The notes: a model not told the origin generated them from the letters alone. A DNA stretch of 64,000 nucleotides from Burkholderia lata (GCF_902499335.1 NZ_CABVQK010000002.1:434001-498000); one strand, 5' to 3'; shown: positions 33,592 through 42,237, numbered from the stretch's first letter. A program made the numbers and translations.

Positions 33592-34275
33592 GTGAAATCC
33601 CCTGCCCGAACGATGTTCCGGATCGGCTGCGCGGCCGCCTGTCTCGCCTTCGCGCAACACGCGTTCGCCGAAAGCGACTGGGACGCCGCCCGTCACGTCC
33701 GTACCGACTGGGTGTTCGCGTCGATGAAGGAAAGCGACGTGCGTCCCACGCTCGATCGCGCGCTGAGGGACCAGGCGCGTTGGGTCGACCAGCCCGGCAA
33801 CGCTCCCGATGCAGGTGCGTTCCACTGCACGAAGCTCGCGTTGCCGCCGCCGTCCGTCGAAGCGCAGGCCGCGTTCGATGCGGCACCGTCGCCGCGCGGC
33901 CGCGAAGCCGACAAGGCGTACGCGAAGGCCGCGTCGCTCGGTTCGTGGCGCGCGGCCGCGCGCCTGGCGAGCAGTTCGCTCGACGACGAGGACTGGGAAG
34001 GCGCACAGCCGGTAATCGCGTGGCTGCTCGTTCATCACGTGCCGGCCGGCTACAACAAGCTCGCGGATGTCTTGCAGGCGATGTCGGGCTACGACGGCGA
34101 AACACCCGGCGAGGGCATGAGCGGGATGATCGCGTCGCTGCGCTGGCGTGCGGCGCGCGAAGGTGATCCGGTTGCGCAGATGGAGATGGCCGATCTGTTC
34201 GAGAAGCTGGGCAAGGCCGATCTCGTCACGGCGTTGCGCACCTGCGCGACGCAGCAGAATCCGGCGCTGAAATGA
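33592..34275 (+). CDS. Exported protein with Sel1-like repeats (DUF6396-like)
   Basis: Exported protein of 227 residues with signal MFRIGCAAACLAFAQHAFA. Two helical repeats with the Sel1/TPR-like pattern are visible (KAYAKAASLGSWRAAARLAS; RWRAAREGDPVAQMEMADLF). Helical proteins of this group are common near toxin or secretion genes in Burkholderia, sometimes as immunity-like partners, but no toxin is adjacent. GTG was chosen for GGAA spacing; the ATG seven codons later is equally possible. It forms a unit with the preceding lipoprotein. Confidence 0.7.
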   Translation: MKSPARTMFRIGCAAACLAFAQHAFAESDWDAARHVRTDWVFASMKESDVRPTLDRALRDQARWVDQPGNAPDAGAFHCTKLALPPPSVEAQAAFDAAPSPRGREADKAYAKAASLGSWRAAARLASSSLDDEDWEGAQPVIAWLLVHHVPAGYNKLADVLQAMSGYDGETPGEGMSGMIASLRWRAAREGDPVAQMEMADLFEKLGKADLVTALRTCATQQNPALK

Positions 34276-34277
34276 AG

Positions 34278-34317
34278 CGAGCCGGTACGCCGCGATGATT
34301 GGCGGCGTACCGGCTCG
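34278..34317. terminator. Strong bidirectional hairpin between convergent genes
   Basis: A perfect 16-base stem (CGAGCCGGTACGCCGC / GCGGCGTACCGGCTCG) with an eight-base loop fills the space between the Sel1-like gene and the HD-Pnk gene. On the (+) side it is followed by TGTTGTGACGTTG, a partly T-rich tail. This is the clearest transcript end in the window. Confidence 0.8.
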
Positions 34318-34335
34318 TGTTGTGACGTTGTCACG

Positions 34336-35469
34336 TCAGACTTCGTACCGCACCGCGTGCGCTTCGGTGGGCAGCGGCAGATCCCAACGCAGCAGCATCG
34401 CCTCGAGCGCTCGGTTCGTCAGCGACGTGTCGCGCCGTGCATTACGGCGCATCAGTTCCGCGCGCGATTGTTCGAGGTAGACGAGCGTCACGTCGGCGCC
34501 GTACGCAAACAGCAGGTCGAGCGTCTTCTTGCGCATCAGCGGCGACAGGTTCGTCGCATTCCACACGAACGGCTTTTGCGCGCGCAACAGCGCCTTGGCA
34601 GCGTCGACCGCATGGTGCGCGACGGCGCCCTCGTTCTGGCCATGACGCAATCCCAATGCATCGCGTGCATCGTCGAACGACACGACCGGCAGATCCGGAT
34701 GATGCCGCGCAACCCACGTGTTCTTGCCCGACGCGGGCAGCCCCGACATCACGACGACCTGCGCGCCCGGCGCGCGGAACAGCGGATAGTCGGGATGCAC
34801 GTCCGCGCCGCGAAAGTAGCTGAGTGCCGTGTGCGCATCGGCAAACGCACGCGGCTGGCCGTAACAGCCCTCTTCCCGCGCCAGTTCACGCAACAGCTCG
34901 ATGTTGTCGAGCACGCGCTGCGTATCGGCGCAGATGCGCCCGCGAATGTCGGCTTCGGCGAGCAGGCACAGCAGCGGCAGGCTGACCTGCCACGACAGCT
35001 CGCGCGCGACGAACTCGGGCGTGCCGCGGCGCGACCCGCTGATTGCGAAGAACGGCACCTGGTGCACGGCGATCATCCGGCAGATCGCCTCGCGCACCGC
35101 GAACGGCACGCCGGCGTCCCACAGCGCGATACGTGCATCGATCGCACCCTTGCGCGAGTGGCCGGGATGGCCGATCGCACCGGTGGCGGGATCGACGACC
35201 GTCGTGCCGTGCTTGGCGATGTCGTGCAGCAGCGCGGCCAGGAACACGATTTCCTGGTCGGCGCGCGACGCGGCCTGGTACTCGGGCAGCGCGAGCAGCG
35301 CATCGATCACCATCGTCGTATGCGTCCACACGTCGCCTTCGCCGTGGTGTGCCGGCTCTTGCGGCGTCGTTTTCGCGTGTTCGAGCGCGGGAAATGCCGC
35401 GAGACACGCGTGATAGTCCGGCTGCCGGCCGGGTGCAGGCACGAGTGCCTGCAATTGTTCGTACTTCAT
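34336..35469 (-). CDS. HD-Pnk: HD phosphoesterase fused to polynucleotide kinase
   Basis: Two-domain protein of 377 residues. The N-terminal HD domain (about 25-215) has the metal ligands His82-Asp83 (LAALLHDIAKHG), an early His in VWTHTTMV, His136 and a late Asp in LLAEADIRGR. The C-terminal P-loop kinase (about 235-377) has Walker A GLPASGKNT (243-251), VSFDDARDALG, and an RRNARRDTSL lid. This is the architecture of HD-Pnk from Runella slithyformis, which removes 2',3'-cyclic or 3'-phosphates and phosphorylates 5'-OH ends. It lies 41 bases downstream of an RNA ligase gene, its natural sealing partner, and opposite rtcB/prfH. End healing of cleaved RNA is the best inference. Confidence 0.87.
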   Translation of the reverse strand: MKYEQLQALVPAPGRQPDYHACLAAFPALEHAKTTPQEPAHHGEGDVWTHTTMVIDALLALPEYQAASRADQEIVFLAALLHDIAKHGTTVVDPATGAIGHPGHSRKGAIDARIALWDAGVPFAVREAICRMIAVHQVPFFAISGSRRGTPEFVARELSWQVSLPLLCLLAEADIRGRICADTQRVLDNIELLRELAREEGCYGQPRAFADAHTALSYFRGADVHPDYPLFRAPGAQVVVMSGLPASGKNTWVARHHPDLPVVSFDDARDALGLRHGQNEGAVAHHAVDAAKALLRAQKPFVWNATNLSPLMRKKTLDLLFAYGADVTLVYLEQSRAELMRRNARRDTSLTNRALEAMLLRWDLPLPTEAHAVRYEV

Positions 35470-35510
35470 GATCAAGACTCCTCTCGAAACGGCGCGCGGC
35501 CGTTCCGCAT

Positions 35511-36380
35511 TCATTTGTTTCGGTGCGCAGCGGGGCTCGATGTCCACGTTACCGTCGGGCGCGGCGCATACAGGTCTACATCCGGCGCGAGCAGGTTCGG
35601 GATGAACGGCTGCTCCGAGTGATGGCGCGCCGATTCGAGAATGGCCTGCACGAAATCGTGGCGCACCCACTTCAGGCGCGCGGTCGTCGTGTCATCCGTC
35701 TCGACCTTCACGTAGAGCCCTTCGGAGCGCTCCGACTTGTCGCACTGCTGCCATGCGCGCGCGAGGTCGAGCCCCTGCCGCCGCACGGTCTCCTCGAACG
35801 CGCGACGCCAGTCCGGTGTCTTCGCGAGCGACGGGCCGAGCAGTGCTTTCAGGTCGGCCAATCGCGCGGGCGCGATGCCTTCGTACAGCACGGGCACCGA
35901 CAGCACCGGCCCGTCGGCGAGCAGCGCGCGACGCGCGGGCGTCGACAGGAAACGGCCCGTCGCACGGTCGAACACGTCGAACTCGAAGAAGTGATGCGGC
36001 AGCGCGTCGTAGAACACCGCGTGCTTCTTGCTCATCGTCTCGCCATACATCACGTACCGATCGCCGAGGCGGTCGAGCAGCCAGGCGGCATGGGCGGCTG
36101 CCCACGTCTTCACGAAACCGAACTGCCGCTCGCGGCCGCCGCCGGCCAGATAGTGGCCGCGCGACTGCAGCAGCAGTTCGCCGCCCGGGCTGAAGCTGAT
36201 GCCCGTGTTGGCGCCGTCGAGCTTTTCCTCGACGACGAGATGGGCGCCCGCGAGGGTGCGATAGGGAACGTGGTCGTGACCTTCGTCGCCGTCCTGCAGG
36301 CGCGAGCCTTCGAGGTGCGGCGTGCGCGGGTAGCGGGCGAGGTCGAGCGATTGCGCGTAGGCGCGAAAATCCAGCGTCAT
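35511..36380 (-). CDS. ATP-dependent RNA ligase (Rnl2-like nucleotidyltransferase)
   Basis: Covalent nucleotidyltransferase of 289 residues. Motif I is EEKLDGANTG with the adenylated Lys53, motif Ia is LLQSRGHYLAGG, motif III is HHFFEFDVFD, motif IV is SEGLYVKVE and motif V is TARLKWVRHDF. No OB or BRCT domain is seen, so it is an RNA rather than DNA ligase. It seals 3'-OH/5'-phosphate ends, exactly what the adjacent HD-Pnk would produce. It is first in a two-gene minus-strand operon, divergent from rtcB/prfH across 733 bases. Confidence 0.88.
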   Translation of the reverse strand: MTLDFRAYAQSLDLARYPRTPHLEGSRLQDGDEGHDHVPYRTLAGAHLVVEEKLDGANTGISFSPGGELLLQSRGHYLAGGGRERQFGFVKTWAAAHAAWLLDRLGDRYVMYGETMSKKHAVFYDALPHHFFEFDVFDRATGRFLSTPARRALLADGPVLSVPVLYEGIAPARLADLKALLGPSLAKTPDWRRAFEETVRRQGLDLARAWQQCDKSERSEGLYVKVETDDTTTARLKWVRHDFVQAILESARHHSEQPFIPNLLAPDVDLYAPRPTVTWTSSPAAHRNK

Positions 36381-36808
36381 GGTCTTTCTCCGGAAACAAC
36401 AGAAAAAGCCGACGACGTGAACGAACGATGGTGTGTGCGTTGCGGTGTCAGTGCGTGTCCGGGCGCGGCCCTGCGATCACTGTTCCGGCGCTGCGAGGCA
36501 GACGGAAACGGGCAGGACGACACGCGGCCGGGACGGCAGTCGTCGGCGTATCAGGCGAAGGGACGAATGTTTGCGGGCACTTGGATCACCGGTTCGATGA
36601 GGGTTCAGGGATGAAGCAGGCGGATGCTACGAAACGGCTTTTGCGCTGTCAAGCGTGGCCGGGCGCATCCGTTGTGGCTGTCTGCGTGCGTCGAACGCCT
36701 GCTGCTGCGTGTTGCGCGCACCATCGACACAGGAATAATCCGGATTCCTATGTGTGTGTTTTTCGCCACATCGAGCGGTGATTCGACGGGCAACGTTGCG
36801 CTACCCGC

Positions 36809-36838
36809 TTGCTGCGCCCGCAGCGTGCATGCTAGAGT
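36809..36838 (+). promoter_or_regulatory. Sigma-70-type promoter of the rtcB-prfH transcript
   Basis: TTGCTG, an 18-base spacer and TAGAGT form a reasonable -35/-10 pair. The implied start near 36845 gives a 5' leader of about 270 bases that contains the 12-codon ORF. Confidence 0.45.
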
Positions 36839-36882
36839 CGCCGCCATTCCGATCAACCCCTCACTCGCAAGGAGAAGAAAAC

Positions 36883-36921
36883 ATGACGTCACGCCAGCAC
36901 TCCTCCCGTCGCGGGTCGTAG
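36883..36921 (+). CDS. 12-codon leader ORF upstream of rtcB
   Basis: MTSRQHSSRRGS followed by TAG. AAGGAG lies nine bases upstream of the ATG in an A-rich context, the best ribosome binding site in this operon and better than that of rtcB itself. The peptide is rich in Ser and Arg. A short, strongly translated ORF inside a long leader suggests that ribosome behaviour on it controls rtcB/prfH, but no attenuator pair of hairpins was proven. Confidence 0.45.
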   Translation: MTSRQHSSRRGS

Positions 36922-37113
36922 TTCGGGTTTTTCGCGTCCGTTCGTTTCATCGTTCACGCCACGCGGCACATCGTATCGCCGTCATGGCGATGAGCCGGGT
37001 CGTTCCGATCCGGTCGTGCCGCCCTCTTCCCGACTTCAGATGTCGGGCAGCGCATGTGTGCGCTGCCTGCGCCATGGCCCGCCGTTCTACTTTTTCATCG
37101 AACGGAAACCTCC

Positions 37114-38262
37114 ATGGGCAATTCCATGCAATACCTGGCCGAGCGCATCACGCTGTGCGCTTGCGCCACCACCTGGATCGAAGGTGAGGCCATCCGGCAG
37201 CTCGAACACGCTGCCACCCTCCCCGGCATGCGGCGCGTCGCCGGCATGCCCGATCTTCACCCCGGGCGCGGCTACCCGGTTGGCGCCGCGTTCTTTTCAA
37301 CGGACCGGCTCTATCCGGCGCTGATCGGCGGCGATATCGGCTGCGGGATGGCGCTGTGGCAAACCGCGCTCGATGCGCGGCGCGTCAGCGCGTCGAAGCT
37401 CGCGAGCCGGCTCGGCTCGATCGACGCCACGCCCGATGCAAGCTGGCAGCCGCTCATTGCGGCCGCAGGGTTCGCGGATCACGCCTATGCGGCATCGCTC
37501 GGCACGATCGGCAGCGGCAATCATTTCGCGGAGGCGCAGCGGATCGACGCGGTGTACGACACCGATGCCGTCCACGCGCTCGGTCTCGATTCCGATCGCC
37601 TGCTGTTGCTCGTGCATAGCGGGTCGCGCGGCTTCGGCCAGTCGATCCTCGAGCAGCACATGCGCGAGCACGGCTACAACGGCCTCGACGACACGGATGT
37701 CGCCTGCACGGCGTACCTCGCGCGTCACGATGCGGCGTTGCGCTACGCGATCGCGAACCGCGACCTGATCGCGCGGCGCATGCTGGCGCGCTGGCGCACC
37801 GATGGCCGGTGCGTGCTCGACGTGAACCACAACCTGGTGAGCCGCGCGACCGTCGACGGCGAGCCGGGCTGGCTGCATCGCAAAGGCGCGACGCCGGCCG
37901 ACGCGGGTCCGGTCGTCATTCCCGGGTCGCGCGGCGACTACAGCTACCTCGTCGCGCCGGTGCGTCCCGACGATGCGGCGAGCCTTGCGTCGCTGGCGCA
38001 CGGCGCGGGCCGCAAGTGGGCGCGCGGCGATTGCAAGGGGCGCCTCGAACGGCGTTTCACGCCGTCGCAGCTCACGCGCACGCCGCTCGGCAGTCACGTG
38101 ATCTGCGAAGACCGCGAACTGCTGTACGAGGAAGCGCCGCAGGCCTACAAGCCGATCGACAGCGTCGTCGACGCGCTCGAGGCGGCCGGCCTGCTGCGCA
38201 AGCTGGCACGGCTCGCGCCGGTGCTGACCTACAAGACGTCCGGGGAGGCTGGCCGATGCTGA
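37114..38262 (+). CDS. rtcB: RNA-splicing ligase RtcB family protein (RtcB2-like)
   Basis: GTP/Mn2+-dependent ligase of 382 residues that joins 2',3'-cyclic phosphate (or 3'-phosphate) and 5'-OH RNA ends. Metal and guanylylation motifs are present: GGDIGCGMAL with the Mn-binding Cys, GSGNHFAEAQ, VHSGSRGFGQ, DVNHNLVSR, and the guanylylated His in LAHGAGRKW. It is about 25 residues shorter than E. coli RtcB, as are the RtcB2 forms paired with PrfH. It overlaps prfH by 7 bases. GGAAA precedes MGNSMQYL; a second ATG four codons later is possible. Repair of decoding-centre cleavage of 16S rRNA is known for the E. coli pair and likely here. Confidence 0.92.
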   Translation: MGNSMQYLAERITLCACATTWIEGEAIRQLEHAATLPGMRRVAGMPDLHPGRGYPVGAAFFSTDRLYPALIGGDIGCGMALWQTALDARRVSASKLASRLGSIDATPDASWQPLIAAAGFADHAYAASLGTIGSGNHFAEAQRIDAVYDTDAVHALGLDSDRLLLLVHSGSRGFGQSILEQHMREHGYNGLDDTDVACTAYLARHDAALRYAIANRDLIARRMLARWRTDGRCVLDVNHNLVSRATVDGEPGWLHRKGATPADAGPVVIPGSRGDYSYLVAPVRPDDAASLASLAHGAGRKWARGDCKGRLERRFTPSQLTRTPLGSHVICEDRELLYEEAPQAYKPIDSVVDALEAAGLLRKLARLAPVLTYKTSGEAGRC

Positions 38263-38870
38263 TGCAGATTTCCTCGGCGCACGGCCCGCTGGAGTGCCAG
38301 CTCGCCGCGGCCAATGCCTTGCGGCGCCTGCAGGCGGAGGCCGACGCGCAGCGCGTCGTCGTCACGGTGCTCGATGCGCAGCCGGGCGAACGGCCCGGCA
38401 CACTGCGCTCGGCGTTGCTCGATCTCGACGGGGCCGCTGCGCAGGCGCTCGCGGACCGCTGGACGGGCACGCTGCAATGGATTTGCGCGAGCCCGTACCG
38501 GTTGCGCCATCCGCGCAAGAACTGGTTCATCGGTATCACGCGCTGTGCCGACGCGCAGCCGCTGCCGGACGGCGACGTGCGGTTCGAAGCGATGCGCGCA
38601 CGCGGGCCGGGCGGCCAGCACGTGAACAAGACGAGCTCCGCGATTCGTGCAACCCATGTCGCGACCGGCCTGTCGGTACGCGTGGAAAGCGAGCGCAGCC
38701 AGCACGCGAACAAGCGCCTGGCGCTGCAGTTGCTGCAGGTGCGGCTGCAGCAGGAAGCCGACCGTCACGCGTCCGATGCGCGCCGGCAGCGGAGGATGCA
38801 GCACTTTGCGCTGGAGCGTGGCAACCCGGTGCGCGTGTTTTGCGGGGCGGCGTTCGTACCGGCCGACTGA
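38256..38870 (+). CDS. prfH: Peptide chain release factor homologue PrfH
   Basis: Class I release-factor-like protein of 204 residues without the codon-recognition domain. The peptidyl-tRNA hydrolysis motif GGQ is in RARGPGGQHVNKTSSAIR (residues 119-121), followed by the basic C-terminal helix of RF proteins (RVRLQQEADRHASDARRQRR). PrfH is known to rescue ribosomes stalled by damage to 16S rRNA before RtcB reseals the RNA. Its start overlaps the rtcB stop by seven bases, so production is coupled. Confidence 0.92.
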   Translation: MLMQISSAHGPLECQLAAANALRRLQAEADAQRVVVTVLDAQPGERPGTLRSALLDLDGAAAQALADRWTGTLQWICASPYRLRHPRKNWFIGITRCADAQPLPDGDVRFEAMRARGPGGQHVNKTSSAIRATHVATGLSVRVESERSQHANKRLALQLLQVRLQQEADRHASDARRQRRMQHFALERGNPVRVFCGAAFVPAD

Positions 38871-39252
38871 GCACGACAGCGTGGCCGCCGGCGGTTGTCG
38901 AGCCGGTGGCCACGTAACCGGCCTCATGGTTTTCCCGGCCTGCCGGTTGCGCGAGCGCACAACCGGTTCCGGTGCGTTTCCGCGTGCCACGCAGGCTGCA
39001 CGGGCCTGCCGCGCGCCTGCCGGCTGCCGCGTGTTCCGCACCCTTTCTGCGCAGGAAAGGACGCTTGAAACTTCCGCAATTATCACGTGCGGCGGATTTG
39101 CCCACCATGTGTCCAACGATCGGTACAGCCCGCCTATCCCGCCCTTTCACGGGCCTTGCGGTGCCTGCCGCCACGTCGTGCGACCGGATGCAGCGCGCCG
39201 GTCGCGAACGGCCGGGCCCTGCGCCACGGCGTATCGATAATCAGGAGACACG
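38871..39252. other. Intergenic region before the MFS carrier
   Basis: No gene is seen in these 382 bases. There is an inverted repeat CCTTTC-N7-GAAAGG at 39042-39060, similar to two repeats at 51108 and 51164, and an isolated CACGTG at 39086. AGGAG lies about eight bases before the MFS start. Confidence 0.35.
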
Positions 39253-40710
39253 ATGAACAGCCATTCCCTCGATCTCGGCGGCAACGCGGGCGGACCCGCG
39301 TCCGCACGACCGCCGGCCGCCGGCGTCGGCGCCGATGCATCGGCCCTCCCCGCCCGCCGCGTCACGCTCGGCGATTTCATGGACGACCTGCCGGTCGGCG
39401 CCTTGCACCGGTTCGTCGTCTGGGTGATCGGCATCGGGCTGTTCTTCGACATGTACGAGATCTTTCTCGTCAGCACGATCGGTTCCGCGTTGCAGAACGA
39501 GTACGGGCTGAGCCGCCAGAGCGGCGATTTCAAGCTGCTGCTGGCATCGGCCTTCATCGGCATGTTCGTCGGCGCGATGTTCCTCGGCAGCCTCGCCGAC
39601 CGCATCGGCCGGCGCAAGGCGTTCCTGCTGACGCTCACGTGGTACAGCGCGTTCTCGCTGGTCGGCGCGTTTTCGGTGAATGCCGACATGCTCGTCGCGT
39701 GCCGGTTCCTGACCGGCATCGGCGTCGGCGCGATCTATCCGGTCGCCGACAGCTTCCTGTCCGAGATCCTGCCGAAGGAAAAGCGCGGGCGGCTCGCCGC
39801 GTGGGCCTACACGACTTCCTATGTCGCGGTGCCGCTCGTCGGCTTCCTCGCGCTGTGGCTGAACCCGCTGCATGTGGGTGGCGTGGCCGGCTGGCGCATC
39901 ATCCTTGCGATCGGCAGCCTCGGCGCCGTGTACGTGCTGCTCGTCCAGCACCGGCTGCCGGAGAGCCCGCGCTGGTTGCTCGCGCAAGGTCGCACCGCAG
40001 ATGCGCACGCGGCATTGCGGCGCTTCGCGGAAGGCACCGGCGTGCGCGTGCCCGAGCAGTTCGCGGAACCGGCCGAGCCGCAACGGCCGCTCGGGCTCGG
40101 CGAGCGCGTCGCGCTGTTGCGTCGCGAGCCCTATGGTGCGCGCTACCTGATGCTCGCGATCTTTCACCTGTTCCAGGGCTTCGGCTATTACGGCTTCGGT
40201 ACGCTGGCCAGCACGGTCGTGAAGAGTCGCGGCTTCGACGTGACGGACAGTACGCTGTTCATTGCGCTGTCGTTCATCGGCTATCCGATCGGCTCGCTGC
40301 TGTCGATTCCGCTGCTCAACTGGATCGAGCGCCGCACGCTCGTGATCGTGTCGATCCTGTCGATTGCCGTGTTCGGGCTGTGCTTCGCGTACTCGGGGCA
40401 TACCGTGCTGATCGTCGGCTTCGGGTTCCTGACGACCTGTGCGTCGAACGTGTTCAGCAACGCGTATCACGTGTACCAGGCGGAGATTTTCCCGGCGCGT
40501 GTGCGCTCGACGGCGATCGGCAGTACCTATGCGCTGTCGCGCATCGTCAGCGGTGCGCTGCCGTTCGTGTTGCTGCCGGTGCTCGGCAGTTACGGCGCGG
40601 GGGCGATGTTCGGCGTGATTTCGGTTGCGCTCGGTATCGTCGCGGTCACGCTGCGTGTGCTCGGGCCGCTGACTACGCGGCGCAGCCAGGACGAGATCAA
40701 TCCGGTTTGA
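39253..40710 (+). CDS. MFS transporter, NiaP/aromatic acid:H+ symporter type
   Basis: Major facilitator of 485 residues with 12 helices. After a 45-residue cytosolic tail, helix 1 carries DMYEIFLVSTIGSAL, typical of the sugar/aromatic acid symporter group. Loop 2-3 has GSLADRIGRRKAF (motif A), and loop 6-7 has the family's PESPRWLLAQGR. The C-terminal half keeps YQAEIFPARVRSTAIG, seen in NiaP- and PcaK-like carriers. The substrate is probably a small carboxylate. It is monocistronic. Confidence 0.88.
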   Translation: MNSHSLDLGGNAGGPASARPPAAGVGADASALPARRVTLGDFMDDLPVGALHRFVVWVIGIGLFFDMYEIFLVSTIGSALQNEYGLSRQSGDFKLLLASAFIGMFVGAMFLGSLADRIGRRKAFLLTLTWYSAFSLVGAFSVNADMLVACRFLTGIGVGAIYPVADSFLSEILPKEKRGRLAAWAYTTSYVAVPLVGFLALWLNPLHVGGVAGWRIILAIGSLGAVYVLLVQHRLPESPRWLLAQGRTADAHAALRRFAEGTGVRVPEQFAEPAEPQRPLGLGERVALLRREPYGARYLMLAIFHLFQGFGYYGFGTLASTVVKSRGFDVTDSTLFIALSFIGYPIGSLLSIPLLNWIERRTLVIVSILSIAVFGLCFAYSGHTVLIVGFGFLTTCASNVFSNAYHVYQAEIFPARVRSTAIGSTYALSRIVSGALPFVLLPVLGSYGAGAMFGVISVALGIVAVTLRVLGPLTTRRSQDEINPV

Positions 40711-40778
40711 GCGTGTTTCGATGCGGGGGCGCGGGAACGCGCTCCCCGCATCATGTCTGGTGGTTCACGCCAGGGATG

Positions 40779-41513
40779 CTACGACGACATCCCCGCCTGA
40801 GAAACGACGACCGTGAATTCGATCCCCGATTCAAAATCCAGCGTCGTGGTCGAGAACCGCGGATCGTCATCGAGGTAGCGCTTGTACGGTCGAACGGCGT
40901 CCTCGGCCGTGTACATGTTGTCGGCCAGGACGATCGATCCCGGGCGCAGCAGGCGCTCGATCTCCTTGAACACCTTCAGATAGACGTCGGCCCATACGTC
41001 GATGAACACCATGTCGAAGGTGCCGTCCAGTTCGGCAACGGTCTCGAATACGTCGCCTTCCCGCACGTCGACATACGCGTCCAGGCCAGCCGTTGTGACG
41101 TGATCGCGCAAACGCGTGCACTTGAGCGCATCGCGTTCGGTCGCGACGACCACGCCGCCGCCCAACGTGCGCAGTGCCTCGGCGAAATACAGCGTGGACA
41201 CGCCGCATGAACTGCCGAGCTCGAGGATTCTGGCCGGCCGTTGCGAGAGCACCAGGTTGCGCAAGAATCCGCCCGTTTCCGGCGACACGGCCAACGACAG
41301 CGGACTGCCTTCCGGGGACGCGAAGTCGTCGCTGGACAGCCCGAACGTTTCGAGAAACCGCCCGCGCAGACGGGGTGCGATCGCTTCGTATTCGTCGGCC
41401 AGCGACAGAAAATCCTCGTTCGATCCCTGGAACTGCGCGCGGGCGCGGGCGACGATTTCGGTCCGGCTCTCTTCATGGAGCCGTCTCAGAAGGACGGTGG
41501 TGGGTGAAGCCAT
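40779..41513 (-). CDS. O-methyltransferase (class I SAM-dependent)
   Basis: Methyltransferase of 244 residues, similar to the catechol/caffeoyl-CoA O-methyltransferase (methyltransferase_3/24) group: ARILELGSSCGVSTLYFAEA is the SAM-binding motif I, VVATERD is motif II, DMVFIDVWADVY holds the metal-site Asp, and IVLADNMY follows. The ATG at MASPTTV has AAGGA seven bases upstream. It lies 104 bases downstream of the ECF sigma/ferredoxin operon on the same strand and could be co-transcribed. Confidence 0.87.
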   Translation of the reverse strand: MASPTTVLLRRLHEESRTEIVARARAQFQGSNEDFLSLADEYEAIAPRLRGRFLETFGLSSDDFASPEGSPLSLAVSPETGGFLRNLVLSQRPARILELGSSCGVSTLYFAEALRTLGGGVVVATERDALKCTRLRDHVTTAGLDAYVDVREGDVFETVAELDGTFDMVFIDVWADVYLKVFKEIERLLRPGSIVLADNMYTAEDAVRPYKRYLDDDPRFSTTTLDFESGIEFTVVVSQAGMSS

Positions 41514-41617
41514 GTGCATTCCTTGACGAAATTGATCGTTTCGACGCTGTATCCAGCGACGGCCTCTCCCGTGAGGGGGCTGCGCCTTCGCTCGATATCG
41601 GCGATACACGGTGGTTG

Positions 41618-41920
41618 CTACGCCGTTCGGGCGAGCGTGATGGCGCGTTCGGGGCACGCCGTCACACACAGTCCGCACGACCGGCACGCATGCGCGTTCG
41701 GCGTGTACGCGACTTTCATGCCATGCACGCGGAGCTTCAGGCGATGCATCAGATCGAGGCCGACGTAATCGGCGTTGTCGATGCGCCGGATCTCGAACAC
41801 GTTCTCGGGGCAAACCGCGACGCAATCTCCTTTGCCTTCGCAGCGTTTCAGATCGACGACCGGCGCGATCACGCCCGGCTTCTGCTTGCAGTCGCCCGCT
41901 GATTTTTCGCGCACGTTCAC
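41618..41920 (-). CDS. Ferredoxin with one 4Fe-4S and one atypical cluster motif
   Basis: Ferredoxin-like protein of 100 residues. The second motif CRSCGLCVTACPERAI is a complete CxxCxxCxxxCP site. The first, CEGKGDCVAVCPENVF, has Lys where the second Cys would be, so it may hold a 3Fe-4S cluster, as in 7Fe ferredoxins. The GTG start overlaps the stop of the membrane protein gene (GTGA) with GGGAG just upstream. It is the third gene of the sigma-factor operon; its redox partner is unknown. Confidence 0.82.
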   Translation of the reverse strand: MNVREKSAGDCKQKPGVIAPVVDLKRCEGKGDCVAVCPENVFEIRRIDNADYVGLDLMHRLKLRVHGMKVAYTPNAHACRSCGLCVTACPERAITLARTA

Positions 41921-42225
41921 TCTCCCGTGGGCCGCTTGCCGCCGGATCGCCATGCGGTCCGGAAATGCTCGCGTTCTTCGGGCGTCATGGATTCCCACTT
42001 GCGCCAGTGGCGCCGACCGCGCCAGCCGTGGTGTCCGCGGAATCCGCCGAACAGGATGCGGCTCAGCACGAGCAGGCCCAGCGCATGCAGGAAGTCGATC
42101 GTACGGGCGCCGACGAACAGCGCCGGCATCACCCAGTTCCACAACATCATGACGACCCATCCGAGCACGGCTATCGCGATCACCACGAGCAGCGCCTTGC
42201 CTGCACATCTGATTCGAAAATTCAT
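41917..42225 (-). CDS. Small membrane protein downstream of ECF sigma factor
   Basis: A 102-residue protein with two hydrophobic segments (LLVVIAIAVLGWVVMMLWNWVM; TIDFLHALGLLVLSRILF) followed by a His/Arg/Trp-rich cytosolic or periplasmic tail (GGFRGHHGWRGRRHWRKWE) and the acidic MTPEEREHF. It begins 12 bases after the sigma gene and is coupled to the ferredoxin gene. The position suggests a regulator of the sigma factor, although the classic zinc anti-sigma motif is absent; the His-rich tail may bind metal. Confidence 0.75.
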   Translation of the reverse strand: MNFRIRCAGKALLVVIAIAVLGWVVMMLWNWVMPALFVGARTIDFLHALGLLVLSRILFGGFRGHHGWRGRRHWRKWESMTPEEREHFRTAWRSGGKRPTGE

Positions 42226-42237
42226 CTGTCGACTCCT

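Larger units (their letters stand above)
36381..37113. other. Long divergent leader between the two RNA-repair operons
   Basis: No protein family is recognisable in these 733 bases. They include the rtcB promoter (36809-36838), a leader ORF of 12 codons with a consensus ribosome binding site, and roughly 190 more bases before rtcB that are GC-rich with a C/T-biased stretch. I searched by eye for a sigma-54 element (GG-N10-GC type), expected if RtcR controlled rtcB, and saw none; no rtcR gene is present. Space remains for a structured RNA. Confidence 0.45.

Noticed and set aside
36381..37113. Sigma-54 promoter for rtcB
   Set aside because: No GG-N10-GC element with adequate flanks was found and no rtcR gene is present, so RtcR-type control is not supported here.
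36624..37187. Long (+) frame across the rtcB leader
   Set aside because: It runs into rtcB out of frame, has no ribosome binding site and lacks any recognisable domain; the 12-codon ORF with its strong ribosome binding site is a better reading of this stretch.
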